From contig JAAVZL010000013.1 in assembly GCA_022791635.1 (NCBI GenBank), positions 1-64,000 on the forward strand: a stretch of DNA of 64,000 nt, given 5' to 3'. The position numbers were made by a program, and so were the translations under genes. Numbering within the stretch: the stretch's first letter is position 1; each line of letters opens with the position of its first letter. The notes below the pieces were generated by a model. That model saw only the letters and a list, made by a program, of their open reading frames with translations. It was not told the DNA's origin and searched no databases. The DNA is from Lachnospiraceae bacterium. Its GTDB lineage: Bacteria > Bacillota > Clostridia > Lachnospirales > Lachnospiraceae. Shown piece after piece: positions 63,316 through 64,000 of this stretch.

Positions 63316-64000
63316 ATGGGTGAGGTAAGAAAGATTTGTTGTTTAACCAGGAATCTGCTTTTTTATGAATGGTCCAATAAAAGGGTGATTATGGGATTTC
63401 TGGCGGGAATTGCGGTGCCCTTTTGGTGGCTTAAGAATTTTCTGGATTATGCCGTCAGCAGGGGACAGCCCGTCAATGTTCTGGAGTCCTTTGTTGTGGT
63501 GGAGCACTCTTATAAAAGCATCTTGTTCCTGGCACTGGGATGGCTGCTGATTGTCTCGGACGCTCCCTTTGTCAACGGAAGTACGTTTTATTCCTTATGC
63601 CGCACGGATAAGCGGAGCTGGAACGGTGCTATGGTGTTGTATATTTTTGTGCAGGCGGCCCTTTACACAGCAGCGGCAGCCCTGTCTATGGCGGCGGCTT
63701 CTGCTCCCTGGGGTTATGTGGGTAAGATGTGGAGCAATCCGGTCTATTTGCTGTCCAGGGATTTTCAGATGGATTTGAGTGCGGCGTATGGAATTGATTT
63801 TCTGCATCAGGAAATGATGGGGTGGATGAATGTGCCCCAGGCTTTTCTGGCGACCGCTTTGTGCTTCTTTTTGTATCTTGTGCTGATGGGGCTGATTCTG
63901 TATACCTTTCGTCTACTCCTTGGGGGTGTCTGGGGAATGGTGATTACCTTTGCGATGCATGTGGGGGGATATGAGCTGCCTTATCTGGGATTTTGGAAAT
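63316..64000 (+). CDS. ABC-2-like membrane protein 2 (partial)
   Basis: An open frame starts at ATG 63316, two bases after the previous stop, and remains open to the window end (228 codons seen). It begins MGEVRKICCLTRNLLFYEWS and contains four to five hydrophobic segments, including FLAGIAVPFWWLKNFLDY and FLYLVLMGLILYTFRLLLGG. Same general character as its neighbour, so probably a second permease subunit. The C-terminus is outside the window. Confidence 0.72.
   Translation, partial: MGEVRKICCLTRNLLFYEWSNKRVIMGFLAGIAVPFWWLKNFLDYAVSRGQPVNVLESFVVVEHSYKSILFLALGWLLIVSDAPFVNGSTFYSLCRTDKRSWNGAMVLYIFVQAALYTAAAALSMAAASAPWGYVGKMWSNPVYLLSRDFQMDLSAAYGIDFLHQEMMGWMNVPQAFLATALCFFLYLVLMGLILYTFRLLLGGVWGMVITFAMHVGGYELPYLGFWK

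Overview
The window looks like chromosome of an anaerobic, spore-forming member of the Clostridia, most likely a Lachnospiraceae gut species. Evidence: the cotJABC spore-coat operon, a Spo0A-type DNA-binding protein, rubrerythrin, a 1413-residue acyl-CoA dehydratase activase, corrinoid-dependent C1 methyl-transfer genes, many PTS genes, strong AGGAGG ribosome binding sites and a moderate GC content. No phage, transposase, CRISPR array or tRNA gene was found.

Layout. 1-380: 3' end of a 23S rRNA gene and two terminator-like hairpins, with no 5S gene following. 381-6001: a mannose-family PTS operon (IIB, fused IIC-IID, SIS-domain sugar isomerase/deglycase, IIA) followed by its PRD-domain regulator. 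5998-6723 (-): a creatininase-family amidohydrolase, preceded by a GC-rich structured element. 7041-23503: the most distinctive region. A PocR/AraC regulator diverges from a corrinoid protein gene, an ASKHA-type corrinoid activator, an ascorbate-family PTS IIC and IIB, a UroD-family methyltransferase, a small membrane protein, a pterin-binding methyltransferase and a second corrinoid protein. A second unit follows: sugar ABC transporter, second UroD-family methyltransferase, GntR regulator and UlaG-like lactonase. Together the genes read as uptake of a methylated sugar or sugar acid, removal of its methyl group onto a corrinoid protein, and transfer to tetrahydrofolate. That function is inferred, not demonstrated.

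23718-33380: CPBP protease (-), hisH-hisF, ung, a large polytopic membrane protein, a small conserved protein (-) and the dehydratase activase (-). 33616-42774: LysM protein, rhomboid-like zinc-ribbon protein, formate/nitrite channel, coiled-coil protein, galactose mutarotase, glycerol kinase, rubrerythrin, a membrane protein, an AAA/DUF4143 ATPase and an MBL hydrolase (-). 43027-47185: MarR regulator with TSUP exporter, a FlxA-like protein, cotJABC and the Spo0A-C-like protein (-). 47356-52488: LysR regulator divergent from lysA, AraC regulator divergent from a sugar isomerase, and a PHP phosphoesterase. 52602-59235: pyk, mutS, mutL and a DUF6472-like protein. 59268-64000: a LytTR/GHKL two-component pair, then a lipoprotein and two membrane proteins, the last cut by the window edge.

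Non-coding signals worth attention are two tandem stem-loop elements of the same architecture at 15596-15804, a dispersed imperfect palindrome at 23531, 28630 and (half copy) 45153, a perfect 33-bp inverted repeat at 61092-61168, and several promoter/operator pairs (16623, 42923, 45256, 48244, 52506).
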